Assembly (NCBI GenBank): GCA_016712265.1
Contig: JADJRJ010000030.1
Location: 186,001-250,000, forward strand
Source: Gemmatimonadota bacterium
Lineage (GTDB): Bacteria; Gemmatimonadota; Gemmatimonadetes; Gemmatimonadales; Gemmatimonadaceae
Direction of reading: 5' to 3'
DNA: 64,000 nt
The notes below the pieces were generated by a model. The model was not told the origin of the DNA. It saw only the letters and a list, made by a program, of their open reading frames with translations, and ran no database searches. The position numbers and the translations under genes are program-made. Shown piece by piece: positions 52,120 to 60,273 of this stretch. Every line of letters starts with the position of its first letter. Position 1 is the stretch's first letter.

Positions 52120-53324
52120 CCCTGCAGAGCGGCGCCGCCGGGCGGGCCGCGGTGCCCTCCGGTGCATCCACCGGGGAACACGAAGCCCTTGAGCTGAGAG
52201 ACGGCGACGCGAAGCGGTACCTGGGGAAGGGGGTGACCAAGGCGGTTCGGCACGTGGTCGAGAAGATCGGCCCGGCCCTGCGTGGCCGCGATGCCCTGGA
52301 CCAACTCGGGATCGACCGGGCGATGATCGAGCTGGATGGCACGCCAAACAAGGGAAAGCTGGGCGCCAACGCGATCCTTGGGGTGTCCATGGCCGTGGCG
52401 CGCGCGGCGGCGGTGCAGAGTGGGATGCCGCTCTACCGCTACCTCGGCGGCCCGATGGCGCGGACGATGCCCGTGCCGCTCATGAACATCCTGAATGGCG
52501 GGGCGCATGCGACCAACACCGTGGACTTCCAGGAGTACATGATCGTACCGGTGGGTGCGGAGACCTTTGCCGATGCGCTCCGCATGGGCGCGGAGGTCTT
52601 TCACGCCCTCAAGAAGGTGCTGGTGAAGCGAAAGCTGTCGACGGGGGTGGGCGATGAAGGGGGATTTGCGCCCGACCTGCCAAACGACGAAGAGGCGCTC
52701 AAGGTAGTGATCGAGGCGATTGAGGCCGCGGGATACGCTCCGGGCAAGGAGATCGCGCTGGCACTGGATTGCGCGGCGTCCGAGCTATTCAAGGGCAAAC
52801 AGTACACGTTCAAGAAGAGCGGCGGTGGCACGCGCGATGCCCGCGGCATGGTGGAGCTGTATGCCAAGTGGCTCGAGACGTACCCGATCGTGTCCATCGA
52901 GGACGGGCTCGCCGAGGATGACTGGGAGGGCTGGGCGCTCCTCACCGCGCAGCTCGGCGACCGCTGCCAATTGGTAGGGGACGACTTGTTCGTCACCAAC
53001 ACCGAGCGTCTGGCGCGGGGCATCGAGGGGGGCGTGGGTAACTCGATCCTGATCAAGGTGAACCAGATCGGGACCCTCACGGAGACCCTGGAGTCGATCG
53101 AGATGGCGCGCGCCGCGGGCTATCTCTCGGTGATTTCCCACCGGAGCGGGGAGACCGAGGACACCTTCATCGCCGATCTGGCGGTCGGGACGGGGGCAGG
53201 GCAGATCAAGACGGGATCGGCGTCGCGGACCGATCGCGTGGCGAAGTACAACCAGCTCCTGCGCATCGAGGAGCAGCTTGGTGAGGCGGCCGAGTACCCG
53301 GGTGGCGCGATCTATGGCCTCTAG
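52044..53324 (+). CDS. eno: Enolase
   Basis: Enolase converts 2-phosphoglycerate to phosphoenolpyruvate in glycolysis. The 426-residue length is standard. Signatures include AREILDSRGNPTIEVDV, VPSGASTGEHEALELRD, NILNGGAHATNTVDFQE, VGDEGGFAPDL, SIEDGLAEDDWEGW, ILIKVNQIGTLTET and ISHRSGETEDTFIADLAVG, covering the metal-binding Asp/Glu residues and the active Lys and His. The start lies inside the plsC 3' end, and the stop lies inside the start region of the FtsB-like gene. Confidence 0.97.
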   Translation: MSSILDIQAREILDSRGNPTIEVDVTLQSGAAGRAAVPSGASTGEHEALELRDGDAKRYLGKGVTKAVRHVVEKIGPALRGRDALDQLGIDRAMIELDGTPNKGKLGANAILGVSMAVARAAAVQSGMPLYRYLGGPMARTMPVPLMNILNGGAHATNTVDFQEYMIVPVGAETFADALRMGAEVFHALKKVLVKRKLSTGVGDEGGFAPDLPNDEEALKVVIEAIEAAGYAPGKEIALALDCAASELFKGKQYTFKKSGGGTRDARGMVELYAKWLETYPIVSIEDGLAEDDWEGWALLTAQLGDRCQLVGDDLFVTNTERLARGIEGGVGNSILIKVNQIGTLTETLESIEMARAAGYLSVISHRSGETEDTFIADLAVGTGAGQIKTGSASRTDRVAKYNQLLRIEEQLGEAAEYPGGAIYGL

Positions 53325-53637
53325 TCGTGCTGGCCGGCCCGCGCGCGGCGCGCGTTGGCTGGCCGGCCTCGCCGTGGTCGCGGCCCTGGTGTTTGCGGTG
53401 CAGGGCGGGGAGTACTCGTCGGTCGACTTGTTCCGTCAGCGGGCGCGGGCGGACTCCCTCCAACACGATGTGGATTCCCTGCAGCGCGACATTGATTCCT
53501 TGCGCTCGATGCAGGTGAGCTTGCGCAGCGACCCCGTGGTACAGGAGCGTATCGCGCGCGAGATGTATGGCATGGTGCGTGGCGACAAGGAGATCGTCTA
53601 CCGATTTATCGACGACAGCGCGCGCGCCAAGCCTTGA
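53314..53637 (+). CDS. FtsB/DivIC-like septum formation protein
   Basis: This 107-residue protein has one membrane span (about 14-30) after a basic N-terminus, then a coiled coil built of SLQHDVDSLQRDIDSLRSMQ-like heptads. A conserved C-terminal DivIC/FtsB box follows (VVQERIAREMYGMVRGDKEIVYRF, with its E-R-x-A-R-E core). Such proteins connect FtsL and FtsQ in the divisome. The ATG lies 11 bp before the enolase stop, so the two overlap; the eno-ftsB order is conserved in many bacteria. The tRNA-fMet promoter overlaps its stop codon. Confidence 0.88.
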   Translation: MASSRAGRPARGARWLAGLAVVAALVFAVQGGEYSSVDLFRQRARADSLQHDVDSLQRDIDSLRSMQVSLRSDPVVQERIAREMYGMVRGDKEIVYRFIDDSARAKP

Positions 53638-53661
53638 CTTGGGGGAGTGGGAGCCTAGATT
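53634..53661 (+). promoter_or_regulatory. Sigma-70-type promoter of tRNA-fMet
   Basis: A -35 box TTGACT (53634-53639) and a -10 box TAGATT (53656-53661), separated by 16 bp, lie just upstream of the initiator tRNA gene. The mature tRNA begins 12 bp after the -10 box. The -35 element overlaps the stop codon of the FtsB-like gene. This is the clearest core promoter in the window. Confidence 0.75.
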
Positions 53662-53673
53662 CGGCTTTCCTGA

Positions 53674-53747
<74 letters not shown>

Positions 53748-53760
53748 TGGCAGTACCATG

Positions 53761-53790
53761 AACGCGGCCCCCCAAAGGGTCGCGTTTGTG
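53761..53790. terminator. Rho-independent terminator after tRNA-fMet
   Basis: The arms aacgcggccc (53761-53770) and gggtcgcgtt (53777-53786) pair over 10 bp with one G-T wobble, around the loop cccaaa. The stem is followed by tgtgtttgt on the plus strand. It ends the tRNA transcript and borders the convergent pilin-type gene. Confidence 0.8.
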
Positions 53791-53794
53791 TTTG

Positions 53795-54250
53795 TCAGCT
53801 CACGCCGTCCAGGCCCGAGAGGATGAACACGGTCCGCGTGCCCACGAGCAGATGCGGCAGCCCGGAGGCGCCGAGTTTTCGCACCTCGTTGGCGAGGGTT
53901 GAGTCGGCGGTCTCCACGGCCACACCGATCATGGCGGGCGAGGGGCCCGAGGCTGCCCAGTACTCGTAGTTCAGGGTGTAGTCGTCCCGGGTGAACGCGA
54001 ACCCCGCCGGCAGGAAACTCTGCAAGCCCGAGGGGATCATCCCCGATGGCGCCTCGCCAGGAAAGGCACCGCGATCGGTCTGGTGCGACAAGAGCGCATC
54101 CCGGACTACCCGCACATCCGCCACGGCGGCCCGTGATTGCGCGCGCTTGCGGACCTCCCACATGCGCGGTACGGCGATACGCGTGATGATGCCGATCACG
54201 GTGAGCACGACCAGCAGCTCAATGTAGGAGAACCCTCGTCGTGGCCTCAT
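53795..54250 (-). CDS. Type IV pilin/pseudopilin-like protein
   Basis: This 151-residue protein begins with a class III prepilin signal: MRPRRG, cleavage before FSYIELLVVLTVIGII, with the conserved Glu at mature position 5. The mature globular part carries the helix continuation RAQSRAAVADVRVVRDALLSHQ typical of pilins, then a small beta domain. It belongs to a type IV pilus or type II secretion apparatus, whose other genes are not in this window. The stop lies next to the tRNA-fMet terminator, and its start overlaps the stop of the associated upstream gene (ATGA). Confidence 0.88.
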   Translation of the reverse strand: MRPRRGFSYIELLVVLTVIGIITRIAVPRMWEVRKRAQSRAAVADVRVVRDALLSHQTDRGAFPGEAPSGMIPSGLQSFLPAGFAFTRDDYTLNYEYWAASGPSPAMIGVAVETADSTLANEVRKLGASGLPHLLVGTRTVFILSGLDGVS

Positions 54251-54772
54251 CGGAGTGTGGTGCGAAGGATGGTGGAGGCATCGTCGCTCTGGATAGCTGG
54301 CGCGATCGAGGAGTCATAGGTCAACACTACCGTGCCGACTTGCAGCTGCAACACGTAGTCCTTGGTGCCGAGCGCGCGAAGGACCATGTGGGGTTCGCTG
54401 ACGTTCGCATCAAGGAGCGTGGCCGGGACGCGGCCGTGACGCGAGGCAAAGGCGTCAATGCGCCGAGCGGCAAGGTTCAAGGCGAGGCGACCGCTCGCGA
54501 GGCGGTATGCCAGCGGGGGCGGGGCCCGATGGGGCTCGGGTGGGGAGCGGGGCGAACCAGGCGGCACCGCACAAGGCGACGACGATGGCAACGAAAATCG
54601 GGCGGCGGACGCGGTCGCGGAGGCGCTGCCGGGCGGCCGCTTCGGTGTCTTGACGCTTCTCCTCCCGCTTTTCCTCCATGAACTCTTCAACCAAACCCGA
54701 CACGACGCCGTCCGGTGGCTGCCGCGCATGGGGCGGCCGGTTGGTTTGGGTTCTGGCGAGTGGTATGGACAT
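54247..54772 (-). CDS. Pilin-associated single-span protein (frameshift at 54542-54545)
   Basis: The start at 54772 gives MSIPLARTQTNRPPHARQ, then a Lys/Glu-rich cytoplasmic helix and a membrane span (VAIVVALCGAAWFAPLP). At a GGGG run (54542-54545, plus strand) the frame must shift by one base. Removing one base joins it to PEPHRAPPPLAYRLASGRL and on to ILRTTLR at 54247. The exported part has segments such as RIDAFASRHGRVPATLLD and LQLQVGTVVLTYD. The product would be about 175 residues. The gene overlaps the pilin gene and probably belongs to the same pilus system. The family is not recognised. Confidence 0.65.
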
Positions 54773-54893
54773 GATAGGGCTCCTCCCCTTCATTCTCGGC
54801 AGCTTCCGTCAAAAACCCGACTCTCCATCGGCACAGGGCTAGGCTCCGCGCCCCAGTCCCGCTATGCTTCCTCCTCGCTTTCAGAGCGAAATC

Positions 54894-54967
54894 GGCTGGG
54901 TAGCTCAGGTGGTTAGAGCACGGCACTCATAATGCCGGGGTCGCCGGTTCGAATCCGGCCCCAGCTA
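54894..54967 (+). tRNA. Elongator tRNA-Met (CAT)
   Basis: This 74-nt cloverleaf has the acceptor GGCTGGG pairing with CCCAGCT (with a terminal G-T), the D-arm AGCTCAGGTGGTTAGAGC, an anticodon loop CTCATAA and the T-arm GCCGG-TTCGAAT-CCGGC. CCA is not encoded. The sequence closely resembles E. coli elongator tRNA-Met across the D-arm and anticodon loop, which separates it from tRNA-Ile2 (also CAT) and from the initiator at 53674. Confidence 0.9.
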
Positions 54968-55002
54968 TTTTCTTGCCCTCGCGCGAAGGGGTGGTCATTT
55001 CG

Positions 55003-57156
55003 GTGGCACGCACCGCCCGTTGGTACGTTCGCGGTTTTATGGTGTCGGCGCTTTCGCTCAGCGCCGCATGCGGGGGGGACCCCCCGACCAACACAGCTGG
55101 GGTCGCCAGGGTCGAGGTCAGTCCGGCTTCTGCCTCCCTCAAGCTCGGCGAGAGCCGCGGCCTCACCGCCCTGACTTACAATGCCAAGGGCGCCATCATC
55201 TCGGTGCCGGTAACCTGGGCATCCAGCGCGCCCACGCTTATCTCCGTGGCGTCAACCGGGGTGGCCACTGCCGTCGCCGCCGGAACGGCGACAATCTCGG
55301 CGACAGCCGGCGGAAAAAATGCCCAAGTCATCCTGACTGCGGAGCGGCCGAGAGTCGCCCGAGTGGTCCTGGGTGCTGGGCTTCCTGATGAGGTGCTCGT
55401 GGGGGCGTCCATCAGCTACCGGGCGAGCCCACTCGACGCCGAAGGGACGGAGGCTCTGGGCTGGGCCCCGGTGTGGACGGTCAGTGACTCTTCGGTCGCG
55501 CGGATCGACCAGACGGGACTCCTCCGAGCGGTGGGTGCCGGGGTCACGAATGTGCGCGTGCAGCTGGACACGGCGACCCTCACGACGTCGTTGAGGGTCC
55601 GCGGGTCGCTCGACTTGCGCGTGACCGAGCTGGTAGCAGCACAGGTCATCCAGAACGACTCCGGGACGGTCCCGATGATTCGCGGCGGGCTCCCGGTCCT
55701 CCTGAGTGCATTTGTTGCGGCAGACGCCCCCCTGGCCCCTCTGGCGTGGCTGCGGGCGAGCTGTGCGGACGAGGTGGGGGTCGAGCAGTGGAAGGACAGT
55801 GTCCGCCTCGAGTCGCCGCTCGACGCCGTTCCTCGCACGGGGAGCCCGGCGGCCCAGTGGCTGGTGCCCAATGCGCGCATCGGCACGGGACTTACGTGTC
55901 ACGTCGTTGCTGACCCGGACGCCCGGGTGCCCGATCCCGACCGGGGCAACAACAGGTTCCCTCGCCTGGGCGGTCGTGGTTTCACTGTCACGGAGGTCCC
56001 ACCACTGGACATCACCTTCATCCCGATCGTGCTCGGTGCGGACGGCGGGGTGATCGGCAACGTGACTGCCGCGAATGTTGAGCAGTACTTGATCACGACC
56101 CGCCAGGTCCTGCCCCTTGGGCAGGTCAACGCGCGTGTTGGGGCACCGTTCACCACGAATGTCGCGTTCGGTGGGGGGCAGGACGCCGCATGGCGGTCGA
56201 TCCTGCGCGAGGTGGAGGCCAAGCGCCAGCTCGACGGCTATCGCGGCCACTACTACGGAGTCATCCGGCCCGGCGCAGGGATCACCTTCGTTCAGTTCAG
56301 CGGCTTCGGATTCATCAGCGGGCGCACGGCGGTTTCGGTGCAGGTGGGGTGGTTCAATCGTGAGTCGGCGGCGCGGGAGACCGTGGCCCACGAGCTCGGG
56401 CACAACTTCGGGCGCCCGCACGCGCCGTGCGGCGGGCCGGCCAACCCGGACCCCGGATATCCATTTCCCGAGGCGGAGATCGGGGTGGCGGGCTGGGACG
56501 CGTGGAGTGCGTCGACCGGGGGGCGCGGAGAATACCAATCGCCCGCGACAAGGGACTTGATGAGCTATTGCCGTCCACTGTGGATCAGCGAGTACAACTA
56601 TCGAAAGATGATGGAGGGCCGGAGCGTCCTGTCGTCAGCCGGTGGGGGGACGGGGGACCGTGCCGTGCTTGTGCGTGGTGAATTGGGCGAATCGCCGCGG
56701 CTGGACGCACCATTTCTCGTCGAGGCCGGTGACCCATCAGCGACTGTGCGGGGGCGAGGCGTGCGTGTTGAGGTATTGGGTGCCGACGGCGCGGTCGTTG
56801 CGTCCGGCTGGTTGCCGGTGCTCGAGGCGGATCACGGAGGCGCTGAGAGCGTGGTGGGGCGCATCGCGGTGCCGGCGCACGCCAACGTCGCTGCGGTACG
56901 GCTGCACGGGGTACGGCGGACGGTGACGCGGTCGCTCGATACCGCTCCCACGCCGCGCCTGACGTTGCGCCCTGGTGCTGATGGGGAGGTCGCGGTCAGC
57001 TGGGACGCCTCGCGGGTCGCCGAGGTGTTGCTGCGTGACGCCGCGACGGGTGAGGTGCTGGCATTCGCGCGGGGTGGACACGGCGTGTTGCGGACGCGTA
57101 CCTCGCAGCTGCAGGCGCGGTTCAGCAACGGCGACACCCGTCTGGTGCGGCGGTGA
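55003..57156 (+). CDS. Lipoprotein zinc protease with Ig-like (Big2) domains
   Basis: This 717-residue lipoprotein starts at the GTG at 55003, giving a lipobox at C23 (SLSAACG). Two Ig-like Big2 domains follow (about 35-115 and 120-205; RVEVSPASASLKLGES and VSVASTG-type strands). The catalytic part contains HELGHNFGRPH (H463, E464, H467, H473), the elongated HExxHxxGxxH zinc motif of metzincin/M66-like peptidases. The sequence ATRDLMSYCRP about 60 residues later may hold the Met-turn. A beta-rich C-terminal domain ends near RLVRR. Its stop overlaps idi (GTGA). Confidence 0.85.
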   Translation: MARTARWYVRGFMVSALSLSAACGGDPPTNTAGVARVEVSPASASLKLGESRGLTALTYNAKGAIISVPVTWASSAPTLISVASTGVATAVAAGTATISATAGGKNAQVILTAERPRVARVVLGAGLPDEVLVGASISYRASPLDAEGTEALGWAPVWTVSDSSVARIDQTGLLRAVGAGVTNVRVQLDTATLTTSLRVRGSLDLRVTELVAAQVIQNDSGTVPMIRGGLPVLLSAFVAADAPLAPLAWLRASCADEVGVEQWKDSVRLESPLDAVPRTGSPAAQWLVPNARIGTGLTCHVVADPDARVPDPDRGNNRFPRLGGRGFTVTEVPPLDITFIPIVLGADGGVIGNVTAANVEQYLITTRQVLPLGQVNARVGAPFTTNVAFGGGQDAAWRSILREVEAKRQLDGYRGHYYGVIRPGAGITFVQFSGFGFISGRTAVSVQVGWFNRESAARETVAHELGHNFGRPHAPCGGPANPDPGYPFPEAEIGVAGWDAWSASTGGRGEYQSPATRDLMSYCRPLWISEYNYRKMMEGRSVLSSAGGGTGDRAVLVRGELGESPRLDAPFLVEAGDPSATVRGRGVRVEVLGADGAVVASGWLPVLEADHGGAESVVGRIAVPAHANVAAVRLHGVRRTVTRSLDTAPTPRLTLRPGADGEVAVSWDASRVAEVLLRDAATGEVLAFARGGHGVLRTRTSQLQARFSNGDTRLVRR

Positions 57157-57710
57157 CTGCGTCCGTCGTCGAGGTCATTCTCGTCAATGACCGCGATGAA
57201 GAGGTCGGTCGCTGCGAGAAGCTGGCCGCTCACGAACAGGGCCTGCTCCATCGGGCGGTGTCCGTATTCGTCTTTGATGCGGATGGGCGGTGGCTCATCC
57301 AGCAGCGCGCCGACGGCAAGTACCACAGCGGTGGGCTGTGGTCCAACGCGGCATGCACGCACCCCCGTGCCGGGGAATCCCTGGAGGCGGCGGTGCGGCG
57401 CGCGGCCCGAGAGGAACTGGGGGCGGAGCTGGCCGACGTGACACGCGCCTTCCCGTTGGTCTACCACGCGGCAGTCGGGAACGGACTGGTCGAGCACGAA
57501 TTCGACCACGTGTTCACGGCGCGGCTGGCAGGCCCGCTTGCGCCCGTCGCGGCGGAGGTGTCGGGGGTTGCGTGGCAGCCGCTTGATGCGCTGCAGCTCG
57601 CCGTGGAGGCTGACCCCGCCGCCTATACGCCGTGGTTTCGCCTGTTGTTGCCCCTCGTGATCGACCACCGGGCAGCGCGTGTTCTGCCCGGTGGTCCGTT
57701 GACGACCTAA
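57153..57710 (+). CDS. idi: Isopentenyl-diphosphate delta-isomerase, type I
   Basis: This NUDIX-fold isomerase of 185 residues converts IPP to DMAPP for isoprenoids. It has the active-site Cys C68 in SNAACTHPR, the NUDIX-like AAVRRAAREELGAEL and the catalytic Glu region VEHEFDHVF, all as in type I Idi. The GTG start overlaps the stop of the zinc protease gene, an unexpected partner. Its own stop overlaps by 4 bp the end of the convergent S9 peptidase gene. Confidence 0.93.
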   Translation: MTASVVEVILVNDRDEEVGRCEKLAAHEQGLLHRAVSVFVFDADGRWLIQQRADGKYHSGGLWSNAACTHPRAGESLEAAVRRAAREELGAELADVTRAFPLVYHAAVGNGLVEHEFDHVFTARLAGPLAPVAAEVSGVAWQPLDALQLAVEADPAAYTPWFRLLLPLVIDHRAARVLPGGPLTT

Positions 57711-60205
57711 CGAATCGTCGCGCCGGCCCGGTAGTAGTCGCCGAGGAGGTGCTCGGCGAAGTACTCCATGAGCATCCGGTTGAAGTAGGGCTGCATGTCG
57801 CCGAAGCCGTGCGGCTTGCCCGGCAGGATCATCATGTCGAACCGCTTGTTTGCCTTGATCAGCGCCTCGACGAGCCGGATCGTCCCGCCCGGGTGCACGT
57901 TATTGTCCATGTCGCCGTGCACCAGGAGGAGACGTCCCTTCAGGTTACCGGCGAGTTCGGCGTTGGTCGGCACCTTGATCTCGAAGCGCGTGCTGTCACC
58001 GGCTGGCTGGACGTCGCTCACCGGAGAACGTCCGGACGCTGCGGTGGCCGTCCGTCGGCGCGCGCTATCCGCGCGCACGGGGACCTCGCGGAGCCCATGG
58101 TACTGCTCGCTCCAGTTCTGGTTGTAGATGTTGTTGTCGTGGTTGCCGGCAGACGACACGCCGACCTTGAAGAAGTCATTGTAGGGGGGCAGCAAGAGCG
58201 CGGCCCCGGTGAGGAAACCGCCGCCGGAGTGGCCGAAAATCCCCACGCGATCGATGTCGATGAAGGAATGCCGCGCGGCGAGCTGCTCGATGCCCGCCTT
58301 CTTGTCGGCGAGGGCGTAGTCCCGGAGGTTGAAGTACGAGTAGTTCTGGTAGGCGTTGGAGCGCAGCGGGTTGCCGCCGCGGTTGCCGATCTGGATGACA
58401 ATGAAGCCGAGCTGCGCGAGTTGCTGCTGCGTTCCCCCGGCGTTGAATCCCACGTTGACCTGTTCCGTCTGCGGGCCGGGGTAGATGCTGGCGATGATTG
58501 GGTACTTGCGCGTGGAGTCAAAGTCGAACGGCTTCCACATGTTGCCGTAGATGTCCGTGGTGCCGTCTGCGGCCTTGACGAGGAAGGGGGTCGGCGCCCG
58601 CCAGCCCATCGCCTTGAGCTGGGCGAGGTCCATCGACTCCAGTTCCATGACCTGGCGTCCCATGGCGTCGCGCACGAGGGCCTTCGGCGGGAGGTCGGGC
58701 CGCGAGGCATTGTCCACGAAGTAGCGACGCGTGGGCAGCATGATGGCCTGGTGGTCGGCGTCCCCGGCGTCGAGGAGGGCGAGCCCCGTCCCGTCGGCAT
58801 TCACGCGGTAGAGGTGCCGCTGGTACACGTTCTCACCAGCCTCGCGTCCCACCCCGCTGATGAAAATGACGCCACCCGTGGTATCGATCTGGGCGACCTG
58901 GTCGGCGCGCCAGGCGCCCGAGGTCAGGGGCTTCTTGTACGTCCCGTTGTGGTCATACAGGTAGTAGTGGCCCCAGCCGGACCGTTCAGACCACCAGATG
59001 ATGTCGCCGCCGGTCTTGGTGTACCGCGGCGCTTGTTGCTCCAGGTTGGCGTTGTCGACCGATTCCGTGATCAGGGTCTTGATCGTACCTGAGGCCAGGT
59101 CGACCTCGATGAGTTCGAGATTGCGCTGCAGGCGATCGCGTCGCACGAGGCGCAAGCGGTCCGAGCCTGACGGCCAATGCTGGAAGAAGAGGCGCTGATC
59201 GCGCCACTTGCCCACGGCGACCGCCTTCACCGCCGTTTCGCCGCGTCGGTACTGGTAGAGCTCCTGTTGCGCCACATCCGCTTCCCCCGGCATGGCATAG
59301 CTGTAGGAAACCAGGGCGGGGCGCGGGGTCGCCAGCGCATTCACCAGGTAGAGCTCCTTCACCTTGCGGGCGTCATTCCGCGTGATCACAAAGGCCCGAC
59401 TGTCCGGCGACCACGTGACGTTGGCGCGCACCCGCGGGTCCCGATTGCGGCCCTGGCCGCCCTGCGTTTGGGTGGAGTCGTCTTGCTGCTGCGTCTGCGT
59501 GGTGTCCCGGAACCCAAAGGAACGGTTCTTCTCTCCGTCGGTGGAGATCTTCAGGGTGTCGGTGCGTCCCTTCTCGACCAGATACAGGTTGTGGTCACGC
59601 GCGAAGACGAAGGCCGAGCTGTCGGGGGACCAATTACGGAAATCGCCTTGCTGGTTGCCGAACTGCCCGCCACCGCCACCGCCACCGCCGCCCTGTCCGC
59701 CGCCTCCCTCGCTCCGCTCTTCATCTGGTGGGAGCGAATCTCCGCGTGGTGGACGTCCCAGGGCGCGCAGCGCTTCCCCGGCGAGGGACCACTCGTACCG
59801 CACGGTGTCCACCGTGAAGCGGATCGCCTTGTGGTCCTTGGTGAAATTGAGTGTCGTGAAGGGGAGCCGGTTCGGCTCATAGGGCTTCTTGTGGGCCGTG
59901 GCCAGCGCCGCGGCGAGCTTGACGTGGTCGAACAACGGCTGCTTCACCTTGGTCGGCGGGAACACCAGCATGAAGCGGGTGCCTGCCTCGTCGCGCCAGT
60001 TGTACCACAGGGAGTCGGTCTTGCCGACAAACCGGGCCGCGACTGCGGTGCTGTAGGTCACCCGTCGCATCGCCTCCGGGTTGAACTTCTCGGCAAGTTC
60101 CCAGTTCGCACGCACGCGGGCGGGAGCCGGCGCCATCGGCGACGTCTGGCCGGACAGGATGGCGGGAGCGACGAAGAGGAGGGCAGCGAGTGGCGTGGAG
60201 CGCAT
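57707..60205 (-). CDS. Secreted DPP IV-like S9 peptidase
   Basis: This 832-residue secreted peptidase has a signal peptide (MRSTPLAALLFVAPAILSGQ). The N-terminal propeller shows WSPDSSAFVFARDHNLYL- and WSPDSRAFVITRND-type blades. It is interrupted by a Gly-rich low-complexity stretch (GGGGQGGGGGGGGGQFG) around residues 180-200 and a Gln/Thr-rich region near 245. The catalytic domain has YPGPQTEQV, GIFGHSGGGFLTG with S660, VHGDMDNNVHP (Asp) and PGKPHGFGD (His), completing the triad. A start at 60205 is preferred. It follows the 1065-residue Asp-box protein by 69 bp on the same strand. Confidence 0.92.
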   Translation of the reverse strand: MRSTPLAALLFVAPAILSGQTSPMAPAPARVRANWELAEKFNPEAMRRVTYSTAVAARFVGKTDSLWYNWRDEAGTRFMLVFPPTKVKQPLFDHVKLAAALATAHKKPYEPNRLPFTTLNFTKDHKAIRFTVDTVRYEWSLAGEALRALGRPPRGDSLPPDEERSEGGGGQGGGGGGGGGQFGNQQGDFRNWSPDSSAFVFARDHNLYLVEKGRTDTLKISTDGEKNRSFGFRDTTQTQQQDDSTQTQGGQGRNRDPRVRANVTWSPDSRAFVITRNDARKVKELYLVNALATPRPALVSYSYAMPGEADVAQQELYQYRRGETAVKAVAVGKWRDQRLFFQHWPSGSDRLRLVRRDRLQRNLELIEVDLASGTIKTLITESVDNANLEQQAPRYTKTGGDIIWWSERSGWGHYYLYDHNGTYKKPLTSGAWRADQVAQIDTTGGVIFISGVGREAGENVYQRHLYRVNADGTGLALLDAGDADHQAIMLPTRRYFVDNASRPDLPPKALVRDAMGRQVMELESMDLAQLKAMGWRAPTPFLVKAADGTTDIYGNMWKPFDFDSTRKYPIIASIYPGPQTEQVNVGFNAGGTQQQLAQLGFIVIQIGNRGGNPLRSNAYQNYSYFNLRDYALADKKAGIEQLAARHSFIDIDRVGIFGHSGGGFLTGAALLLPPYNDFFKVGVSSAGNHDNNIYNQNWSEQYHGLREVPVRADSARRRTATAASGRSPVSDVQPAGDSTRFEIKVPTNAELAGNLKGRLLLVHGDMDNNVHPGGTIRLVEALIKANKRFDMMILPGKPHGFGDMQPYFNRMLMEYFAEHLLGDYYRAGATIR

Positions 60206-60273
60206 GAGGGACCGAGTGTTCGAGGGAGTAGACCCTGGGCCCCGGCCGTTGCCGAGGCGCGTCAATGGTGCGG

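Noticed and set aside
57632..59092. 486-codon plus-strand frame opposite the S9 peptidase
   Set aside because: Antisense shadow; the peptidase on the other strand has a full catalytic triad.
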